Part shown: in pieces, positions 50,508-53,475 of the stretch | Position numbering within the stretch: position 1 is the stretch's first letter | Layout of the letters: every line of letters starts with the position of its first letter | Assembly: GCA_964370775.1 (NCBI GenBank) | Contig: CAYJKT010000021.1 | Coordinates: forward strand, 1 to 53,475 | DNA: 53,475 nt | Direction: 5' to 3' | From: SIG603 sp964370775 | GTDB lineage: Bacteria; Bacillota; Clostridia; Oscillospirales; Acutalibacteraceae | Translations under genes and position numbers: made by a program | The notes under the pieces: model-generated | Told to the model about the DNA's origin: nothing | Database searches by the model: none | Seen by the model: the letters and a program-made list of their open reading frames with translations, nothing else

Positions 50508-51023
50508 ATGTTTGCTAATTCAACCGATATAATCAAAACTGCCGAAAACTTATTGCAATCTTGTGGCAGTAGAGACCCTTACAAAATTGCTGAATTTTTA
50601 GATATAACCATAATGGAGAGTAATTTTACTAAACAAAAAGGTGCTTTTAGTGTAATTTGTGGCAATAATTTCATTTTGGTAAAGAACGACTTGCACCCAG
50701 CTATTAAGAATATGGTTCTGCTACATGAAATCGGACATTATTGCTTGCACCGTAAAGAACTTACAAAAAACAGTGTGTCTCCTGAGTTTAGTATTTTCGA
50801 TACAAAAGATATTCGAATGGAATACGAGGCAAATATTTTCGCCTCGCATATTTCTTTGCCAGATGATGAAATAATCGAATGTATTGAACTTGGATTTAAC
50901 ATTAATCAAATTGCAATGAAAATGAATACTGATGTTAATTTAGTCGCTCTAAAAACTGACTATTTAATTAAAAATGGCTATCTTTTAAATAAATTTAGTC
51001 ACGAAAATGATTTTCTAAAATAA
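50508..51023 (+). CDS. ImmA/IrrE family metallo-endopeptidase
   Basis: A 171-residue zinc peptidase of COG2856 (DUF955). The active motif LLHEIGHYCLH has HEIGH at residues 73-77, and the third ligand is likely in RMEYEANIFAS near residues 104-114. In ICEBs1 ImmA cleaves the repressor ImmR; in Deinococcus IrrE cleaves DdrO after damage. Here the partner is the XRE repressor 10 nt upstream. The C-terminal 60 residues form a helical tail. It lacks the GAF-like domain of Deinococcus IrrE, so activation differs. No integrase or conjugation genes lie nearby, which argues against a mobile-element switch. Confidence 0.9.
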   Translation: MFANSTDIIKTAENLLQSCGSRDPYKIAEFLDITIMESNFTKQKGAFSVICGNNFILVKNDLHPAIKNMVLLHEIGHYCLHRKELTKNSVSPEFSIFDTKDIRMEYEANIFASHISLPDDEIIECIELGFNINQIAMKMNTDVNLVALKTDYLIKNGYLLNKFSHENDFLK

Positions 51024-51343
51024 TATATCCTTAATTAATCAAATAAATGTCCATCTACTTTATTTACTCAAAAATTTCTCATTTTGCTCAAGTCTAACCT
51101 AATTTATTTTTGAAACAAATGATATATAATTTATACAATTATATATCTGCTCTTTTATTACATTTAAAGCAGATAATATTATAGTCAATTATTTTTAACA
51201 ATAATAACTATTTTTATTATTTAATTGCGCTTACATTTAACACAATAACAACATGAAATTTATTTTCAATTAATTCACAAATTTTTACATATATGCTTTA
51301 ATACTATTTAAGTTATTTTTATTTTCATCAAACATGCCGAAAA
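51024..51343. other. AT-rich gap without a gene
   Basis: No ORF with a start site, no RNA gene and no clear terminator can be seen after the ImmA gene. Confidence 0.6.
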
Positions 51344-51362
51344 TTGTGAGCACTCTTCACAA
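51344..51362. promoter_or_regulatory. Palindrome upstream of the second XRE gene
   Basis: TTGTGA-N7-TCACAA, perfect 6-bp arms with the same 6-7-6 geometry as the dinB operator but a different sequence. Confidence 0.45.
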
Positions 51363-51406
51363 CCACTTTTTTTCTATTGTTTTACTATGTATAATTATAC
51401 TTAATA

Positions 51407-51422
51407 ATACAAAACTTTGTAT
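51407..51422. promoter_or_regulatory. Candidate autoregulatory operator of the second XRE gene
   Basis: Perfect inverted repeat ATACAAA-AC-TTTGTAT, 25 nt upstream of the start codon and just before the CAGGAGG ribosome site. Confidence 0.5.
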
Positions 51423-51446
51423 ATATATCCACAGGAGGTCCGTTAA

Positions 51447-51860
51447 ATGTATTCTTCAAACAATGTTCGCTTAGGTGAAATACTTAAATCTTTTCGCGTG
51501 CAAAACAAGCTCACACAAGAGTTTGTAGCAACTCAGTTAAACCTAAGCCGTTCATCATATACTTATTATGAAATTGGCAAAACAGAACCTAATTTAAAAA
51601 GTTTAGGTATTCTAGCAAAAATGTATAATGTAGATTTAGAAGTTTTTTTGATGGATAAAGAGACTTTCTCCTTTCACGAGTCTGGTAAAAGCAATAAGAA
51701 TTTTATACCTACCTCAAATACAAATATGTTAACACAAGAAGAACGTGAGCTTATAGCATTGTTCAGAATATCTACTCCAACTGAACGACGGAAAGCACTT
51801 GCACAATTAAACAGAAAAAACACTTCACATGATAGTTCGGAAGACTCAAAAAACGATTAA
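51447..51860 (+). CDS. XRE-family transcriptional regulator
   Basis: A 137-residue DNA-binding protein. The HTH is NKLTQEFVATQLNLSRSSYTYYE (about residues 22-44), in a SinR/Xre-type domain ending near residue 68. The C-terminal part (LTQEERELIALFRIST, then ERRKALAQL) is a short helical segment often seen after such domains. The start has a strong AGGAGG. It has two palindromes upstream and is transcribed alone. Targets are unknown. It is unrelated in sequence detail to the XRE protein at 50084. Confidence 0.85.
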   Translation: MYSSNNVRLGEILKSFRVQNKLTQEFVATQLNLSRSSYTYYEIGKTEPNLKSLGILAKMYNVDLEVFLMDKETFSFHESGKSNKNFIPTSNTNMLTQEERELIALFRISTPTERRKALAQLNRKNTSHDSSEDSKND

Positions 51861-51880
51861 CAGAATAACAAACAACTTGC

Positions 51881-51941
51881 ATTATACTATTAATAAGATA
51901 ATCTTACAATTTTTGTATCTTATTTGTAGTATAATTATTTT
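51881..51941 (+). terminator. Probable terminator of the second XRE gene
   Basis: A long imperfect stem (TTATACTA..AATAAGATA against TATCTTATT..TAGTATAA, internal mismatch of 3 nt), followed by TTATTTT. Confidence 0.55.
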
Positions 51942-52009
51942 GCTTGTTTGACTTTTTGCAATCCACAGTTAGATTTTTAATTATACTTTCATTAAGTATT
52001 TAAATAGTT

Positions 52010-52047
52010 GCGTTTGTGGTGTAAAGGATAACACGATGGCCTCCGAC
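52010..52047 (+). pseudogene. Truncated tRNA-Arg, 5' half only
   Basis: GCGTTTG, T8, a D-arm with GTGT/ACAC stem, the 5' strand of an anticodon stem (ATGGC) and the loop CTCCGAC (anticodon CCG). The 3' strand of the anticodon stem, T-arm and acceptor are missing. The copy breaks exactly after the anticodon loop and shares GGCCTCCGAC with the tRNA-Arg at 52173. The following 125 nt hold no tRNA 3' half and no gene. Confidence 0.7.
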
Positions 52048-52172
52048 TACTCTGCTCATTGTTTTAATAAAGGTCTGCAAATATGCATGGTTGCTGGGTT
52101 TTATCATAAGTAATAGATTTACGAAAACGCAAATGACTACTATTTGACTACTAAAATTTAACAACTTAATAA

Positions 52173-52247
52173 GCGCTCGTCGTATAACGGATAATACAAA
52201 GGCCTCCGACGCCTTAAATTGGGGTTCGATTCCCCACGAGCGTTCCA
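52173..52247 (+). tRNA. tRNA-Arg (anticodon CCG)
   Basis: A 75-nt cloverleaf with encoded CCA. Acceptor GCGCTCG/CGAGCGT (first pair G-U), U8, D-stem GTAT/ATAC with GG in the loop, anticodon stem AAGGC/GCCTT with loop CTCCGAC, T-stem TGGGG/CCCCA with loop TTCGATT. The G-U pair at position 1-72 and a U at discriminator position 73 are unusual for tRNA-Arg, so it could be a partly decayed or recombined copy. It is followed by a terminator. Confidence 0.8.
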
Positions 52248-52257
52248 AAACATAAAA

Positions 52258-52298
52258 ACATCATATACTAAATTTGGATTCGTATATGATATTTTTAT
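52258..52298 (+). terminator. Terminator of tRNA-Arg
   Basis: Perfect 9-bp stem ATCATATAC/GTATATGAT with a 13-nt loop, followed by ATTTTTATT. Confidence 0.75.
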
Positions 52299-52548
52299 TG
52301 CTCTACTGCCTTTTTATATATTTTCCAAGTCGTATTTTAATTATTCGACTTATAAAAGATTTGCATTATACAAAGCTAATACAATATCCATTTGACTATT
52401 GTGAACTTTTTTCTGTGATTGATGCACCCTTTTTGAAAACGGAACATTCAAAGCTTTAACAGAAAGGGAAAAAGTTGCTTCTAACCTTATTATGTTTAGC
52501 GATATTTTACCGAATGAATAGCAAAATCACTATATAACATTTAAACTT
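52299..52548. other. Gap with short open frames only
   Basis: A stop-free 33-codon frame (52423-52521, ending SNLIMFSDILPNE) and a 61-codon frame in another phase overlap here. Neither has a ribosome site or a recognisable product. They may be remains of a lost gene next to the tRNA, but this cannot be shown. Confidence 0.4.
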
Positions 52549-52591
52549 AGAAAAAGAGATATCCCGCCAAATTTGGTAGGATATCTCTTAA
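52549..52591 (-). terminator. Terminator of the TIM-barrel gene
   Basis: Perfect 11-bp arms AAGAGATATCC/GGATATCTCTT, with a T-run TTTTC on the minus strand, ending next to the stop codon. Confidence 0.85.
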
Positions 52592-52592
52592 T

Positions 52593-53384
52593 TTATGTAT
52601 TTAGTTTAATCCACTGAACAGATTTTTTAAGCCCCTCTATAGTTTTAACTTCTACTACAACCCGAGAGTTATGCTTATTCGCTAACTTTAGATAGTCGAG
52701 TAAATTTAGCTTCCCATCACCGAAAGGTAAATGGTCTTTGGGCTCAGAAGCAAGTGCATCATGCAAATGCATGTGTGTTAATCTATCAATATGAGTGTTT
52801 ATCACAGGACGTTGCTTAAAATCATTACTTGCATCACGTCCTGTGTCAAAAGTTAAGGCAAAAACAGGACTTTCTAAAAGTAATGATAGGCTCTCTTTAC
52901 CAATGGAGTGACAAAATGCACGGGTGTTCTCGACACATATTTTTATATCTGAGTCGCCAATAGCTTGTTGGCAAGCATCTCTAAACTCTGTCAATTTACT
53001 AAGATAAGTTTCTTTGTATTCTTCAGAAAGCAGCACTTTTCGGTCAGGCAAAGTAAAATAAGTCCCAAGCTCCAAATGCATATTTAAAATTGGTATATTA
53101 AGCTGTTTTGCGATACTGATAGTTTCCAAAACAGTGTCTGTATAAGCTTTTGATATTTTAGGATTAAAATCGCATGGAGTATTGGTGTCATCAAGGTGAA
53201 TAGTGTAAAAAATATTGTATTTTTTAGAGAGTTCAGACAAAAATTCTACATCTAAATTCTCGACTTGAAATTGTGGCAGACACATATTAAGTTCTATAAA
53301 TTCAAGTCCTAACTCACTGCACAATTTTGAACAATCCTCGATTTTGGGTAATTCAATTAAAGTTGGCATTCCATAGTGTAACAT
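52593..53384 (-). CDS. Sugar phosphate isomerase/epimerase-like TIM-barrel protein (AP endonuclease 2 superfamily)
   Basis: A 263-residue cytoplasmic protein. Metal-ligand segments typical of the xylose isomerase-like TIM barrel are visible: FIELNM, YTIHLDD, ILNMHLELG, KICVENT (glutamate), ALTFDTGRD (aspartate), THMHLHDA and VVVEVK (glutamate). Related enzymes isomerise or epimerise sugars or inositols. The substrate cannot be named. AGGTTGTG precedes the ATG. It ends at a strong terminator and has no gene partner inside the window. Confidence 0.82.
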   Translation of the reverse strand: MLHYGMPTLIELPKIEDCSKLCSELGLEFIELNMCLPQFQVENLDVEFLSELSKKYNIFYTIHLDDTNTPCDFNPKISKAYTDTVLETISIAKQLNIPILNMHLELGTYFTLPDRKVLLSEEYKETYLSKLTEFRDACQQAIGDSDIKICVENTRAFCHSIGKESLSLLLESPVFALTFDTGRDASNDFKQRPVINTHIDRLTHMHLHDALASEPKDHLPFGDGKLNLLDYLKLANKHNSRVVVEVKTIEGLKKSVQWIKLNT

Positions 53385-53475
53385 AGATTCACAACCTATC
53401 GTTTTCTAATTTGTAATTTCATTATTTACTCGTATATTAATTAACCCTTGTAATCTTCTTTACTAAGTCTAAAAT

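Noticed and set aside
52000..52248. An 82-codon minus-strand frame that starts MERSWGIEPQF
   Set aside because: It is read across the tRNA-Arg and its half copy in reverse. The sequence is tRNA, not protein coding.
52274..52459. A 61-codon hydrophobic frame after tRNA-Arg
   Set aside because: It begins in the terminator hairpin, has no ribosome site and no known domain.
1..53475. CRISPR array, transposase, prophage or conjugation genes
   Set aside because: No regularly spaced direct repeats and no protein with transposase, integrase, Cas, terminase or relaxase motifs were seen. The XRE/ImmA pair alone is not enough to call a mobile element.

Overview
The window looks like chromosomal DNA of a low-GC, Gram-positive anaerobe (Bacillota, most likely class Clostridia). 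The basis is the AT-rich, short intergenic regions, consensus TTGACA-N17-TATAAT promoters, strong GGAGG-type ribosome binding sites, lipoprotein signal peptides, a ferredoxin-tailed aldo/keto reductase, and DUF5685, DUF1461 and DnaJ-like genes of clostridial type. I see no rRNA, CRISPR array, transposase or intact integrase. Species cannot be fixed from the sequence alone.

Layout. 1-513: edge of an sdpRI-like autorepressor/membrane-protein pair with two matching operators. 533-4561: a potABCD spermidine/putrescine ABC transporter operon on the minus strand, with a consensus promoter and a palindrome just downstream of it. 4719-9559: uvrB-uvrA. 9665-11713: a DUF5685 / J-domain / membrane-protein operon. 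11722-16117: single genes (a conserved unknown, a DUF1461 membrane protein, an aldo/keto reductase, a GH29 fucosidase). 16201-24155: three paralogous membrane proteins with degenerate GGDEF and intact EAL domains (c-di-GMP phosphodiesterases), with a radical SAM gene on the opposite strand between the second and third. 24243-29057: GNAT, SEC-C and TRM11-like methyltransferase genes, tRNA-Trp, an MBL-fold hydrolase and an orphan solute-binding lipoprotein. 29590-32571: a 993-residue repeat-rich surface protein. 32713-34368: an MFS transporter and a Nudix hydrolase.

34400-48331 is a minus-strand surface-polysaccharide cluster. It holds a chain-length regulator, a Wzy-like polymerase, a MurJ/Wzx-type flippase, two GT4 glycosyltransferases and an NAD-dependent epimerase. 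It also has a full set of five genes for UDP-2,3-diacetamido-2,3-dideoxy-mannuronic acid (wbpA, wbpB, wbpE, wbpD, wbpI types). One further gene encodes a membrane-anchored protein that resembles the catalytic domain of glucuronyl C5-epimerases, which suggests that the uronic acid may be epimerised after polymerisation. No priming phosphoglycosyl transferase is present in the window.

48462-51023 is a compact damage-response-like module: a Y-family DNA polymerase and a small conserved partner, divergent from an XRE repressor and an ImmA/IrrE-type metallopeptidase, with a perfect palindrome sitting between the -35 and -10 of the polymerase promoter. This layout resembles the DdrO/IrrE logic of Deinococcus. 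The right end holds another XRE regulator, a tRNA-Arg gene beside a tRNA-Arg 5' half that breaks off right after the anticodon loop (a likely integration scar), and a TIM-barrel sugar isomerase/epimerase.
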